From an uncultured Collinsella sp. (GTDB lineage Bacteria; Actinomycetota; Coriobacteriia; Coriobacteriales; Coriobacteriaceae), in the NCBI GenBank assembly GCA_905213265.1, contig CAJMHR010000003.1, positions 1 to 64,000 on the forward strand: a stretch of 64,000 bases of DNA. The letters are read 5' to 3'. Positions 9,127-18,671 of the stretch are shown piece by piece. The position numbers and the translations under genes are program-made. The stretch's first letter is position 1. Each line of letters begins with the position of its first letter. The notes under the pieces were generated by a model. It saw only the letters and a program-made list of their open reading frames with translations, was not told the origin of the DNA and searched no databases.

Positions 9127-10014
9127 CTACAGGCGGTTCGCAGAAACTGGCGTCCAGGCAATAAAGGCCCAGCGGACCTTACGGATATGGTCGAGCATGT
9201 AGCGTCCCTGCGGCACGCCCTTGGACCCCGGCTCGCCGGCATGGGGATTCTCGACCATGTGCTGGGCGATGTAGTCGCGCAGACGGTCGATTTTATCCTC
9301 GTTGCCATGTTCGAGCATACGGGAGAAGTCCGCTACGCCCGCCTCAAGGCTATCGAAGGTGTCGCGACGAGGCGATTCAAAGTACGTAACCTGCGGCAGG
9401 GCACCCATCTGAATGAGAATGTTAAAGGCATACACAAAGCCATTACTGCAGGTAACCGAGGCGCCGATGGCGTTCATCACGTGCAGGTCATAGCGCGGGC
9501 TGGAGTTGGCGACCATTGTGACAGCACAACGCCGGCGAGCCGTGCGGTCGAGCTTGGCAAGCGCGCCTTTTAGGTCATTTGTGGTGACGGAACGACTGGC
9601 AAAGGCAACATCCACAGTCTTGGCAACCGGCCCAACCAAATCCCAATCATCGTCCCAAGCAAGCTCAAGCGGCGTAATCAGGTCCTCGAGCCCATAGTAC
9701 TCAATGCCAGCATCTAGGGTGCCCAACATGGCAGGGGAAAAGTCAGCGGCAATCACGGGATGCCCGTCTTGCGCAAGCGGAATAGCAATCGATCCAGCCC
9801 CACACCCCATATCAAGCACCGACTCACCAGGTTCAAGCGCCAACAGCTTTATAAAATCCCGAGCATACGGGGCAGTCTCCAATGGCCGAAAATGCCGAGC
9901 ACGCTTATCCCATTCAAAAGAATCATCAGCCCGATGCCGAGCGGCCTGCAGACGCATCCATTCGCCATTCCAATCAGCAGAAAGAAGCTCAGAGCGAGCA
10001 TCCCCATCAACCAC
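9127..10014 (-). CDS. class I SAM-dependent methyltransferase
   Basis: A Rossmann-fold methyltransferase of about 295 residues. Motif I is VLDMGCGAGSIAIPLA, followed by an acidic strand-2 end (VIAADFSPAML); later motifs are weak. I place the start at a GTG (10,012-10,014) because AGGAGG lies eight bases upstream. An in-frame ATG 20 codons earlier would add a hydrophobic N-terminus that reads through this ribosome binding site and is probably artefactual. The first third uses codons unlike neighbouring genes. The substrate is unknown. Before it lie about 180 bases of intergenic DNA with no feature I can name. Confidence 0.75.
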   Translation of the reverse strand: MVDGDARSELLSADWNGEWMRLQAARHRADDSFEWDKRARHFRPLETAPYARDFIKLLALEPGESVLDMGCGAGSIAIPLAQDGHPVIAADFSPAMLGTLDAGIEYYGLEDLITPLELAWDDDWDLVGPVAKTVDVAFASRSVTTNDLKGALAKLDRTARRRCAVTMVANSSPRYDLHVMNAIGASVTCSNGFVYAFNILIQMGALPQVTYFESPRRDTFDSLEAGVADFSRMLEHGNEDKIDRLRDYIAQHMVENPHAGEPGSKGVPQGRYMLDHIRKVRWAFIAWTPVSANRL

Positions 10015-10182
10015 GGGCCAACCTCCTAGCAACAAAAAAGCGACCCCTCCCAAAAGAAGAGCCGCAACCAGCATATATCAGAAAAGAATCGTTCCAACAC
10101 CAAACCGCCCTCACAACCAAGGCGGGCAGGAGCGAAGCGACTGCCATACGGGATAGAACTCAACTGAGGCCCCGTTGTGCGG

Positions 10183-10314
10183 GAGCCCCGGGGAGGGCAA
10201 ATATATAAGGTCGATCGCGAGTTCCGCACGAGCCGGAGAGCACTTAATGTGCTCTCCGTGCGAGTCAGGACTGTTCGAGCGATCGACCTTATATATTTGC
10301 CCTCCCCGGGGCTC
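10183..10314. repeat. 132-bp long inverted repeat with nested hairpin
   Basis: Two perfect 36-bp arms (10,183-10,218 and 10,279-10,314) face each other across 60 bases. Inside the gap is a second hairpin: GGAGAGCAC pairs with GTGCTCTCC around TTAAT, extended by a CGCAC/GTGCG pairing. It lies between the UPF0210 stop and the methyltransferase start, which are on the same strand, and has no T tract on either side. It could be a MITE-like element, a structural terminator or a protein-binding palindrome. Confidence 0.9.
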
Positions 10315-10332
10315 CTCGCCAGTCCCCCTCAG

Positions 10333-11697
10333 CTAGTTCTTGAGCGAGTTCAGCGGCGCCGGGAAGCGTCCACCACGGTGGGCAAGCACGGTGCCGGCGT
10401 TGGGGTTCACCGGCATGATGGGTGCACGGCCAAACAGGCCGCCATACTCGACGCAGTCGCCCACGCCCTTGCCGATGGCAGGAATCACGCGCACGGCCGT
10501 GGTCTTGTTGTTGATGACGCCAATGGCCATCTCGTCGGCGATGATGCCGGCGATGGTCTCGACCGGGGTGTCGCCGGGGATGGCGATCATGTCCAGGCCG
10601 ACGGAGCACACGCAGGTCATGGCCTCGAGCTTCTCGAGCGAAAGCGCGCCGGCCTCGACGGCGGCAATCATGCCGGCGTCCTCGGACACGGGGATAAAGG
10701 CGCCGGAGAGACCGCCCACGCTGGAGCTGGCCATGACGCCGCCCTTCTTGACGGCATCGTTGAGCATGGCGAGCGCACAGGTCGTGCCGGGGCCACCGCA
10801 GGTGCCCACGCCGATGATCTCGAGGATGCGCGCGACGGAGTCGCCGATGGCGGGCGTGGGAGCCAGCGACAGGTCGACAATGCCCTTCTCGACACCCAGG
10901 CGATGGGCGGCCTCGCGGCTCATGAGCTCGCCGGCGCGGGTGATCTTAAAGGCGGTCTGCTTAATCTTCTCGGCGACTTCCATCATCGATGCGGAATCGG
11001 GCAGCGTCTCCAGGGCTGCGGCCATAACGCCGGGGCCCGAGACGCCTACGTTGATGACGGCGTCGGCCTCGCCACCGCCGTGGACGGCGCCCGCCATAAA
11101 CGGGGAGTCCTCGACCATGTTGGCAAAGCAGACAAACTTGGAAGCGCCGACGGAATCCTGATCGGCCGTGAGCTTGGCGGCATCGATGATGGTCTGGGCG
11201 GCCATAAGCACGGCGTCCATGTTGATGCCGGCGCGCAGGCTGGCGACGTTGACACTGGAGCAGACACGGCTGGTGGTAGCGAGCGCCTGGGGGATGGACT
11301 GGATGACGCGGCGGTCGGCGTCGCCGATGCCCTTCTGGACGAGTGCGGAGAAGCCGCCCAGGTAATCGATGCCGAGCGTCTCGGCCGCGCGGTCGAGGGC
11401 GTGCGCGATGGGGGTGAGGTCCTCATCCTTGCAGCACGCGGCGATCTGCGCCACCGGGGTGACGGAAACGCGCTTGTTGACGATGGGGATACCGTACTCG
11501 CGCTCGAGGTTCTCGGCGGTCTTGACCAAGTGCTCAGCCGTGTGCGTCACGTGGTCGTAGATCTTCGTGCACATGCGGTCGAGGTTCTCGTCGCCGCAAC
11601 CCATGAGCGAAACACCCATGGTGATGGTCCTGATGTCGAGGTTCTGCTCCTCAACCATGCCGCGGGTTTCCGCGATTTCTGCGGGCGTGATCGCCAT
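10333..11697 (-). CDS. UPF0210 (DUF711) family PFL-like protein
   Basis: A protein of about 454 residues from the UPF0210/DUF711 family, distantly related to pyruvate formate-lyase in fold but of unproven function. Visible features are the N-terminal EQNLDIRTITMGVSL, the glycine-rich GAVHGGGEADAVINVGVSGPG region, LGVEKGIVDLSLAPTPAIGDS and GVGTCGGPGTTCALAMLNDAVKKGG. I chose the ATG with TAGGAGC upstream; an earlier in-frame ATG would add 19 residues not expected in the family. The small ACT-domain partner often found beside this family in other bacteria is not adjacent here. Confidence 0.9.
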   Translation of the reverse strand: MAITPAEIAETRGMVEEQNLDIRTITMGVSLMGCGDENLDRMCTKIYDHVTHTAEHLVKTAENLEREYGIPIVNKRVSVTPVAQIAACCKDEDLTPIAHALDRAAETLGIDYLGGFSALVQKGIGDADRRVIQSIPQALATTSRVCSSVNVASLRAGINMDAVLMAAQTIIDAAKLTADQDSVGASKFVCFANMVEDSPFMAGAVHGGGEADAVINVGVSGPGVMAAALETLPDSASMMEVAEKIKQTAFKITRAGELMSREAAHRLGVEKGIVDLSLAPTPAIGDSVARILEIIGVGTCGGPGTTCALAMLNDAVKKGGVMASSSVGGLSGAFIPVSEDAGMIAAVEAGALSLEKLEAMTCVCSVGLDMIAIPGDTPVETIAGIIADEMAIGVINNKTTAVRVIPAIGKGVGDCVEYGGLFGRAPIMPVNPNAGTVLAHRGGRFPAPLNSLKN

Positions 11698-11805
11698 CCT
11701 TGCGCTCCTATCTGCCAAAACGAGCATAGTCTTTTCTATTTTAACGTGCCGCACGTGCCAAATGGCGCGCGCGGCACGTTTTGGTGCTCGGTTGTTTCCG
11801 TTGTG

Positions 11806-14364
11806 TTACTGTCCAAAGACCTCTTCGGCGATACGAGCGCTTTCGGCGGCGTCCTTGGCGTAGTAGTCCGCGCCGATTTGCTTGGCGTATTCGGGGGTGA
11901 GTACGGCGCCGCCCACGATGATCTTGACGCCCGGAACCTCGGCATGGAGCAGCTTGATGGTCTCCTCCATGGCCACGACGGTGGTGGTCATAAGCGCCGA
12001 GAGGCCGACGAGCTTAATGTCACGCTCCTGCACGGTCTTGAGCACCTCTTGCGGGTCGACGTCGCGGCCTAGGTCAAAGACGGTGTAGCCGTAGTTATCG
12101 AGCAGCATTTTGACGATGTTCTTGCCAATGTCGTGGATGTCGCCCTTGACGGTCGCCACGCAGATCTTGCCCTTGTCGGCAATCTCGCCGGCGGGCATCA
12201 GGCGCTTGATGGTGTCGAAGCCCACGCGCGCGGCTTCGGCCGAGGCCATAAGCTGCGGCAAGAAGAACTTGCCCTGGTCAAAGAGGACGCCAACCTCGTC
12301 GAGGGCGGGGATAAAGTGATTGTTGATGAGGTCCATAGCGTCGTGGTCTGTCAGCAGACGCTCGGTCTCGGCAGCGATCTCGCCTTTGCGGCCCGAGACG
12401 ACCATGCGGCGAATCGGGTCGTCGTTGCCGTCGGTGCCGGGGGCGCTTGCGGCAGGTGCGGCGTCGCTCGATGCTGCCTGAGCTGCCGCCGGGTTCGCGG
12501 CGATCTTGTACGGATCGGTCCAGCCGGCGTAACGCTCGATGTATCCGGTCGAGCCCTCGTCCTCAACGCTCAGGACGCGATAGCTGTAGACGGTATCCAT
12601 AAAGCGCTTGGAGCCCGGGTTCATGATGGGGGCATCAAGACCTGCGCCAAAAGCGGCAGCCAAAAAGACCGAGCCCAGCAGCGGGCGGGCAGGCAGGCCA
12701 AAGCTGATGTTCGACACGCCGAGCGCGCATTTGACGCCCAGGCGCTCCTTGCACAGGGACATGGCGCGCAGGATCTGCTCGGCCTGGCGTTGATTGGTCG
12801 AGGCGGTCATGACCAGGCAGTCAATGAGGATGCGGTCCGGTCCGATGCCGTAGCGGGCGGCCTCGGCCACGATGCGCTCAGCGATTGCGAAGCGAGCCTC
12901 GGCGGTATCGGGGATGCCGCCTTCGTCGAGCGTGAGACCGACAACGTTGGTGCCGTAGTGGGCGACCAGTGGAAAGATCTCATCCATGATCTGCTGCTTG
13001 CCATTGACCGAGTTGATGATGGGCTTGCCGGCGTAGCGGCGCACGGCGGCCTCGACAGCGGCGGGGTCGGTGGAGTCGATCTGCAGCGGCAGCAGCGTGG
13101 AGCCCTGGAGCTGTTCGGTTGCCTGTTGAATGATCTTGACCTCGTCGATCTCGGGCAGGCCCACGTTGACGTCCAGGATGTCGGCGCCCTGCTCCTGCTG
13201 GCTGATGCCCTGGCTCACGACGTAGTCCAGGTCGCCATCGCGCAGGGCCTGCTGCAGCCGCTTTTTGCCGGTGGGGTTGATGCGCTCGCCGATGACAGCG
13301 ATCTTGTGGCCGTCGCAGGGAAGGTCCACGACCGTTTGGGCGCTCGTGACCGACATGCTGGGCTTGCGGCGGCGCGGGCTGGGCGTGTGGTTGTCGATGA
13401 GCGTGCGCAAGGCCGCCATGTGCGCCGGCGTGGTGCCGCAGCAGCCGCCCACGACGCTCACGCCGTCGGCGATCATGCCGGCAACGGCCTCGGCGTACTC
13501 GGGCGCCTGGATATCAAAGACGGTGTTGCCGTCGTCGTCCACGTGGGGGAGTCCCGCATTGGCCTGCACCATAACGGGTTTGTCGGTAACGGTGAGCATA
13601 CGTGCGGCGAGTCCTCGGAGCTCGGCCGGTCCCTGGCTGCAGTTGATGCCCAAAACGTCGGCGCCGATGGCATCGAGCGTGATGGCGGCCACCTCGGGAC
13701 TCGTGCCCAGGAAGGTGCGACCGTCTTCCTCAAAGGTCATAGTGGCAAAGACGGGCAGGTCGGAGTTCTCGCGGCAGGCGAGGACGGCCGCCTTGATCTC
13801 GGCCAGGTCGGTCATAGTCTCGATAATAAAGAGGTCCACGCCTGCATCGACGCCGGCGCGCACCTCCTCGGCAAAGAGGTCATAGGCCTCGTCAAAGCTG
13901 AGGGTGCCCAAGGGGCGAAGCAGTGCGCCGATGGGGCCGATGTCACCGGCGACGTAGCGGGCGCCGGCCTCGCGGGCACAGGTGACGGCCGCGGCAAAGA
14001 CGTCTGCCACGGTGGCGGCACCGTCGAGCTTGTGGGCATTGGCGCCAAAGGTGTTGGCGGTGATCACATCGCAGCCGGCCTCGACGTATTGGCGCTGAAT
14101 GTCGGTAATGACCTGGGGCTCCTCAAAGTTGAGCAGCTCGGGCAGGGCGCCGGCCTTCATGCCGGCCGCTTGCAACATGGTGCCCATGCCGCCGTCGAAC
14201 AGCAGGTGTCCCGTGCCCTCGATGGCGGCACGCAGGCGGTCATCCTTAATGCGCAGGTCGTCGATCGTTCGCGTCTTGTATGCGGCGCCGTTGCAGCGCG
14301 CGGCATCAACGGGTGCCGCCAATGCAGTGCCGTCAGAATCATGAGTGATAAGCGGAGTAAACAT
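11806..14364 (-). CDS. metH: cobalamin-dependent methionine synthase (Hcy, pterin and B12 domains)
   Basis: An 852-residue methionine synthase that moves a methyl group from 5-methyltetrahydrofolate to homocysteine through cobalamin. The homocysteine domain (about 45-340) has LFDGGMGTMLQ and the zinc ligands in GGCCGTTP. The pterin domain (about 355-625) has GERINPTGKK. The B12 module (about 660-852) has the cap helices and GDIHDIGKN, whose His is the lower axial ligand. The AdoMet reactivation domain is absent and is encoded separately just upstream. The last gene of a metF / activation / metH operon. Confidence 0.95.
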   Translation of the reverse strand: MFTPLITHDSDGTALAAPVDAARCNGAAYKTRTIDDLRIKDDRLRAAIEGTGHLLFDGGMGTMLQAAGMKAGALPELLNFEEPQVITDIQRQYVEAGCDVITANTFGANAHKLDGAATVADVFAAAVTCAREAGARYVAGDIGPIGALLRPLGTLSFDEAYDLFAEEVRAGVDAGVDLFIIETMTDLAEIKAAVLACRENSDLPVFATMTFEEDGRTFLGTSPEVAAITLDAIGADVLGINCSQGPAELRGLAARMLTVTDKPVMVQANAGLPHVDDDGNTVFDIQAPEYAEAVAGMIADGVSVVGGCCGTTPAHMAALRTLIDNHTPSPRRRKPSMSVTSAQTVVDLPCDGHKIAVIGERINPTGKKRLQQALRDGDLDYVVSQGISQQEQGADILDVNVGLPEIDEVKIIQQATEQLQGSTLLPLQIDSTDPAAVEAAVRRYAGKPIINSVNGKQQIMDEIFPLVAHYGTNVVGLTLDEGGIPDTAEARFAIAERIVAEAARYGIGPDRILIDCLVMTASTNQRQAEQILRAMSLCKERLGVKCALGVSNISFGLPARPLLGSVFLAAAFGAGLDAPIMNPGSKRFMDTVYSYRVLSVEDEGSTGYIERYAGWTDPYKIAANPAAAQAASSDAAPAASAPGTDGNDDPIRRMVVSGRKGEIAAETERLLTDHDAMDLINNHFIPALDEVGVLFDQGKFFLPQLMASAEAARVGFDTIKRLMPAGEIADKGKICVATVKGDIHDIGKNIVKMLLDNYGYTVFDLGRDVDPQEVLKTVQERDIKLVGLSALMTTTVVAMEETIKLLHAEVPGVKIIVGGAVLTPEYAKQIGADYYAKDAAESARIAEEVFGQ

Positions 14365-14373
14365 CGAGGGCTC

Positions 14374-15162
14374 CTAATGGCTGGAATAGCAGGTGGTGTG
14401 GGCGGCGCGGAAGCGGCAGTGCTCGCGCATGCGGCAGATATTGCAGGTGGGGCGGCTCTGGGCGTCGTGGACCTCGCCGTCGAATAGGCCGATCACCGCG
14501 GTCACGCTTTTGGTGGGCATGAGCAGGCTGGTGGGTGTGACGGTAAGCCCGATGAGCCGCGTGGCGTTGAGCGCATTGACGATCGAGCGCTGGGCCGAGA
14601 GCGGGCAGTCGCCGTAACCGGGACTAAAGCGCCAGTTGCCGGCGAGCCCATGACCGTCGGCGTCCGTCTTGACCTGCTGGTCCATTTGCTCAACGGCGGC
14701 TTCCACGTAAGCGGAGCACGCGGCGTCGAGCACGGCGCCCTCCAGGGGATGTTGGGCTCCCGTGGTGCGCAGGCGACGCTCGGCGTCCATGCCGAGGGTG
14801 CATGCCATGAGCGCGGCAAAGCGGGCATCTTTGAGATGTCGATAGATATCGCGACCTCGCAGCTCAACGTTGGTTCCGACCAAGTGAATGCAAGGCTCAC
14901 TTTGTTCGTCCACGCCCGTGGCATCGACGGCAAACACGCGGCGCACGCCACGGGGCTCAATGTCAAGTTCCAGACGCTCGACCACAAGCTCAATACGTCG
15001 TGACAGCTCGGGTTCAATCTGCTGGCCGCCGTAACCCAGATACCGCAGCATCTCGGCACGGTCGACACGGGGATGGTGCGCAGCATCGACACGGTAAAGC
15101 GCCGGCGACGCAAGGTCGGCCGGCACTTCGACAGCGGTTGTATCGATGTGCGGTTTTTCCAT
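14374..15162 (-). CDS. stand-alone methionine synthase reactivation (AdoMet-binding) domain protein
   Basis: A 262-residue protein matching the C-terminal reactivation domain of MetH, which remethylates cob(II)alamin with AdoMet and flavodoxin electrons. The signature SPGYGDCPLSAQ is present, with LTVTPTSLLMPTKSVTAVIG behind it, then a Cys-rich tail (CNICRMREHCRF). Its ATG overlaps the metF stop (TAATG), so translation is coupled, and metH follows after ten bases. Together the two proteins make up a split MetH, which is common in anaerobes. Confidence 0.9.
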   Translation of the reverse strand: MEKPHIDTTAVEVPADLASPALYRVDAAHHPRVDRAEMLRYLGYGGQQIEPELSRRIELVVERLELDIEPRGVRRVFAVDATGVDEQSEPCIHLVGTNVELRGRDIYRHLKDARFAALMACTLGMDAERRLRTTGAQHPLEGAVLDAACSAYVEAAVEQMDQQVKTDADGHGLAGNWRFSPGYGDCPLSAQRSIVNALNATRLIGLTVTPTSLLMPTKSVTAVIGLFDGEVHDAQSRPTCNICRMREHCRFRAAHTTCYSSH

Positions 15163-16034
15163 TACCCCAGGCGCTCCATAATGGTCGCGGCGATTGCAGG
15201 ACGGTTCATAGTGTACAGGTGCAGGCCGTCGGCGCCGTGCTCCTTGAGGTCGCAAAGCTGGCGGGCGGCATAATCTACACCGGCTGCCTGCAGGCTCTCG
15301 GGGTCGTTCTCGTACTTGGCGAGAATCTTGATGACGGGGGAGGGCAGCGACGCGCCGCACATAAAGACCATGCGGCTGATCTGTGACTTGCCCATAAACG
15401 GCATGATGCCCGCGGTAATGGGCACGGTGATGCCGGCCTTGTCGGCAAGCTCGCGAAAACGGTAGAAGCACTCGTTATCAAAGAAGAGCTGTGTCACAAA
15501 GAAGCTCGCGCCGGCGTCCTGTTTTTGCTTGAGGTGTTCGACCGAGAGGTTGAGATCCTCACAGGCAATGTGGCCCTCGGGGTAGGCTGCGGCGCCCACG
15601 CAAAAGCCGGCGTCGACGAGCTCGGGGATGAGGTCGCGGGCGTAGGCGTAGTCCGAGGCGGGCTTGTCGTCCTCGGTCGCGCCAGCGGGAAGATCACCAC
15701 GCAAGGCCAGGATGTTTTCAACGCCGACGGTGCGATACTCGTCGATCTTGGCGGCGATATCGGTGTGCGAGCGGCCCACGCAGGTGAGGTGCGCCACCGA
15801 GGGCGTATCGAATTCGCTCGTAATCATATGCGCGATGGGGGCGGTGGTGGCACCGTTGCCCGAGCCGCCGGCCGAGCAGGTGACCGAGACAAAGCTCGGC
15901 GAAAGCTTGCACAGATTGCCTGCCACTTCGCGAGCCGTGTCGAGGGTGAGCTCGCCCTTGGGCGGGAACATCTCAAACGAAACGGGCGCGGTGCCCTGGG
16001 ATGCTGCCTGCTTAAAAACCTCGTCGACGCGCAT
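15162..16034 (-). CDS. metF: methylenetetrahydrofolate reductase
   Basis: A 290-residue MetF (TIM barrel, FAD) that makes the 5-methyl-THF used by MetH. Seen are PVSFEMFPPKG at the N-terminus, the THLTC-like VAHLTCVGRS, ILALRGDLP, the substrate-loop AAYPEGHIAC, and DAGASFFVTQLFFDNECFYRF. The ATG at 16,032-16,034 is preceded by GAGGAGC; the frame is open further upstream without a comparable site. First gene of the methionine operon. Confidence 0.95.
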   Translation of the reverse strand: MRVDEVFKQAASQGTAPVSFEMFPPKGELTLDTAREVAGNLCKLSPSFVSVTCSAGGSGNGATTAPIAHMITSEFDTPSVAHLTCVGRSHTDIAAKIDEYRTVGVENILALRGDLPAGATEDDKPASDYAYARDLIPELVDAGFCVGAAAYPEGHIACEDLNLSVEHLKQKQDAGASFFVTQLFFDNECFYRFRELADKAGITVPITAGIMPFMGKSQISRMVFMCGASLPSPVIKILAKYENDPESLQAAGVDYAARQLCDLKEHGADGLHLYTMNRPAIAATIMERLG

Positions 16035-16460
16035 ATCGTGCTCCTCTAGATACGTAATAGTGTGATGTGTTGTAAGGATTCTACAGCACCGCTGTGTCAC
16101 GGTGGAGTTTCACTCGCTATTTGAGGATACCAATCAAAGATGCCTTGCTATCGGCATTCCCTATAACAGGGCGGTCAATCTAGGATGGGGCTATAAAGAC
16201 TGGTATCTGATGCAAAATACCAGTTAATAGAGCTCCATCCCAAATTGACTACCCTTAAACCATGGGGAGAGGTCTGCAATTTATGCAGTTGATTGGCTGT
16301 TGAGGGTGGCAACGCCGCCTCGATAGGGTAACCTCATTGATTGGTTTCGCGACAGCAACATAACGGTAATGTCGCGGAAACACGGCGAGTCTAAGCTATG
16401 ACTCGTTCGTTAGTAATCAACACCGCTTCTCACGCGGTGCCGATACGAAGGGAGTTCCGT
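16035..16460. promoter_or_regulatory. divergent regulatory region between metF and glnA
   Basis: This 426-base region separates two divergent genes. It contains ACTGGTAT (16,199-16,206) facing ATACCAGT (16,217-16,224), a perfect 8-bp dyad of operator type, with a related GATACCA nearby at 16,128. Toward glnA lie two hairpins: TCGCGACA paired with TGTCGCGG (about 16,348-16,377), and CACCGC paired with GCGGTG (about 16,420-16,438). No SAM, cobalamin or T-box leader signature was recognised for the metF operon. Confidence 0.5.
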
Positions 16461-18548
16461 ATGGCCGAACTTACTGACCGCTTCGGGACCATGGTGTTCT
16501 CTGAGGAAGTCATGAAGGACTACCTCCCCAAGGACATTTGGAAGCGCCTTGCTGCAACCCTCGAGGGCGGTGAGCCGCTCGACCTGGATGTGGCCAACGC
16601 CGTTGCCCATGCCATGAAGGTCTGGGCCATCTCCAAGGGTGCGACGCACTATGCGCACTGGTTCCAGCCGCTTTCGGGCATTACTTCCGAGAAGCACGAC
16701 AGCTTCCTGGAGCCCAACCACGACGGCACCGCCATTACCAAGTTTACGGGCAAGAACCTCATCCAGGGCGAGCCCGATGCCTCGAGCTTCCCCAACGGCG
16801 GCCTGCGTGCTACCTTCGAGGCCCGTGGCTACACCGCTTGGGACCCCACTAGCCCCGCCTTTATCAAGGACGATGTCCTGTGCATCCCCACGGCTTTCTG
16901 CTCCTACACGGGCGAGGCCCTGGACAAGAAGACCCCGCTGCTGCGCTCCATGACCGCGCTCTCGCGTGAGTCTAAGCGCGTTTTGGCGCTGTTCGGTAAG
17001 ACCCCCAAGAAGGTCGTTCCTTCCGTGGGCGACGAGCAGGAGTACTTCCTGATCAAGAAGGACGCTTACCGCAAGCGCAAGGACCTGGTCATTACCGGCC
17101 GCACCCTCTTTGGCGCCGCTCCCTGCAAGGGCCAGGAGCTCGAGGAGCACTACTTTGGCGCTATCCGCCCCACCGTCTCGGCCTATATGAAGGATCTGGA
17201 CGACGAGCTGTGGGCGCTCGGTATTCCCGCCAAGACCAAGCACAACGAGGTCGCTCCCTGCCAGCATGAGCTCGCCCCCGTCTACGGTGAGGTCAACGAG
17301 GCCATCGACCAGAACCTGGTCATGATGGAGAAGATGAAGCTCATCGCCTCCCGCCACGACTTGGTCTGCCTGCTGCACGAGAAGCCCTTCGAGGGCATCA
17401 ATGGTTCGGGCAAGCACAACAACTGGTCGCTTGGCACCGAGTCCGAGAACCTGCTCGATCCGGGCGACACCCCGCTCGACAACCTGCAGTTCATCGTCTT
17501 CCTCACCGCGGTGATCGAGGCCGTCGATAACTATCAGGAGCTCCTGCGTGCCTCCGTTGCCTCGGCCGGCAACGATCATCGTCTGGGCGCCAATGAGGCT
17601 CCTCCGGCGATTATGTCCATCTTCCTGGGCGACCAGCTTACCGAGGTCGTCGAGAAGATTATCGATGGCAAGGCTTCCGTCCATGCCACGCGCGGCGTGC
17701 TCGATCTGGGCGCCGATACCCTGCCCAAGCTGATGCAGGACAACACCGATCGCAACCGCACCTCCCCGTTTGCCTTCACCGGCAACAAGTTCGAGTTCCG
17801 TGCCTGCGGCTCCGAGCAGAACGTCTCTGACTCCAACCTGGTGCTCGATGCCGCCGTGGCCAAGTCGCTCAAGTCCTTCGCCGACGCGCTTGAGGGTACG
17901 CCCGAGGATAAGTTCCAGGACGCCGCGCTCGAGTACTGCAAGAAGGTCCTGACCGACCACCAGCGCATCCTCTTCTCCGGCGATGGCTACTCCGATGAGT
18001 GGCCCGTCGAGGCCGAGAAGCGCGGCCTTGCCAACAACAAGACCACGGCCGATGCCCTGCCCGCCTTTGTTTCCGATAAGGCCATTGCGCTCTTTGAGGA
18101 GACGGGCGTCCTGACCAAGGCCGAGGCTCAGTGCCGCTACGACTGCAAGCTCGAGAAGTACAACAAGCTCATGAACATCGAGGCCACCACGATGGTTCGC
18201 GAGGCGCGTCGTACCTATCGCCCGGTCATTACCGCCTATGCCACCAAGGTCGCTAAGGGCCTTGAGACTATCCGCGCCGCCGGCGCCGAGGCCGCCATGC
18301 AGTGTGAGCAGAATACGCTCAACAAGCTTTGCAACGGCATCACCACCATCAACGACTCCATCAAGGCGCTCGACGCCGTGCATCAGAAGGCCGAGGGCCT
18401 CGATGGTCAGGAGCAGGCCAACGTGTACGCGCACGAGGTCGTTCCCGCTATGGATGCGCTGCGCGCCGCCGTGGATGCGATGGAGGAGATCGTGGCTGCC
18501 GACTACTGGCCGGTCCCGACTTACGACGACATCCTGTTCTACGTGTAG
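16461..18548 (+). CDS. glnN: type III glutamine synthetase
   Basis: A 695-residue GSIII that condenses ammonia and glutamate to glutamine with ATP. The length and motifs identify type III rather than the ~450-residue type I: VGDEQEYFLIKKDAY, NEVAPCQHELAPVY, the ATP-site FEGINGSGKHNNWS and NDHRLGANEAPPAIMS. A frame open 21 codons upstream was not used because AGGGAG sits just before the ATG at 16,461. It is monocistronic and ends at a strong terminator. GSIII is common in gut Bacteroidota and Coriobacteriia. Confidence 0.96.
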   Translation: MAELTDRFGTMVFSEEVMKDYLPKDIWKRLAATLEGGEPLDLDVANAVAHAMKVWAISKGATHYAHWFQPLSGITSEKHDSFLEPNHDGTAITKFTGKNLIQGEPDASSFPNGGLRATFEARGYTAWDPTSPAFIKDDVLCIPTAFCSYTGEALDKKTPLLRSMTALSRESKRVLALFGKTPKKVVPSVGDEQEYFLIKKDAYRKRKDLVITGRTLFGAAPCKGQELEEHYFGAIRPTVSAYMKDLDDELWALGIPAKTKHNEVAPCQHELAPVYGEVNEAIDQNLVMMEKMKLIASRHDLVCLLHEKPFEGINGSGKHNNWSLGTESENLLDPGDTPLDNLQFIVFLTAVIEAVDNYQELLRASVASAGNDHRLGANEAPPAIMSIFLGDQLTEVVEKIIDGKASVHATRGVLDLGADTLPKLMQDNTDRNRTSPFAFTGNKFEFRACGSEQNVSDSNLVLDAAVAKSLKSFADALEGTPEDKFQDAALEYCKKVLTDHQRILFSGDGYSDEWPVEAEKRGLANNKTTADALPAFVSDKAIALFEETGVLTKAEAQCRYDCKLEKYNKLMNIEATTMVREARRTYRPVITAYATKVAKGLETIRAAGAEAAMQCEQNTLNKLCNGITTINDSIKALDAVHQKAEGLDGQEQANVYAHEVVPAMDALRAAVDAMEEIVAADYWPVPTYDDILFYV

Positions 18549-18579
18549 AGCGTAACTGACATATCGTCACGGTATTGAG

Positions 18580-18615
18580 CCGGGGTCCGCATCATGCGGG
18601 CCCCGGTTTTTGTTT
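18580..18615 (+). terminator. rho-independent terminator after glnA
   Basis: CCGGGGTCCGCA and TGCGGGCCCCGG form a 12-bp stem (one G-T pair) around a three-base loop, followed by TTTTTGTTT. Confidence 0.9.
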
Positions 18616-18671
18616 GCGAAGGACGTTTAGGAGTCCGTTTTGCAACTGATTCGCCCACGTAATAAGGGGCC

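Noticed and set aside
10177..14487. Long plus-strand frames (631 and 784 codons) opposite the UPF0210 and metH genes
   Set aside because: Repetitive GDAGDG-type composition typical of antisense shadows of GC-rich coding DNA; the opposite strand carries clear families.
16035..16200. SAM, cobalamin or T-box riboswitch before metF
   Set aside because: None of the expected core motifs were found on the minus strand.
16410..18434. 674-codon minus-strand frame opposite glnA
   Set aside because: Shadow of glutamine synthetase III with no family motif.
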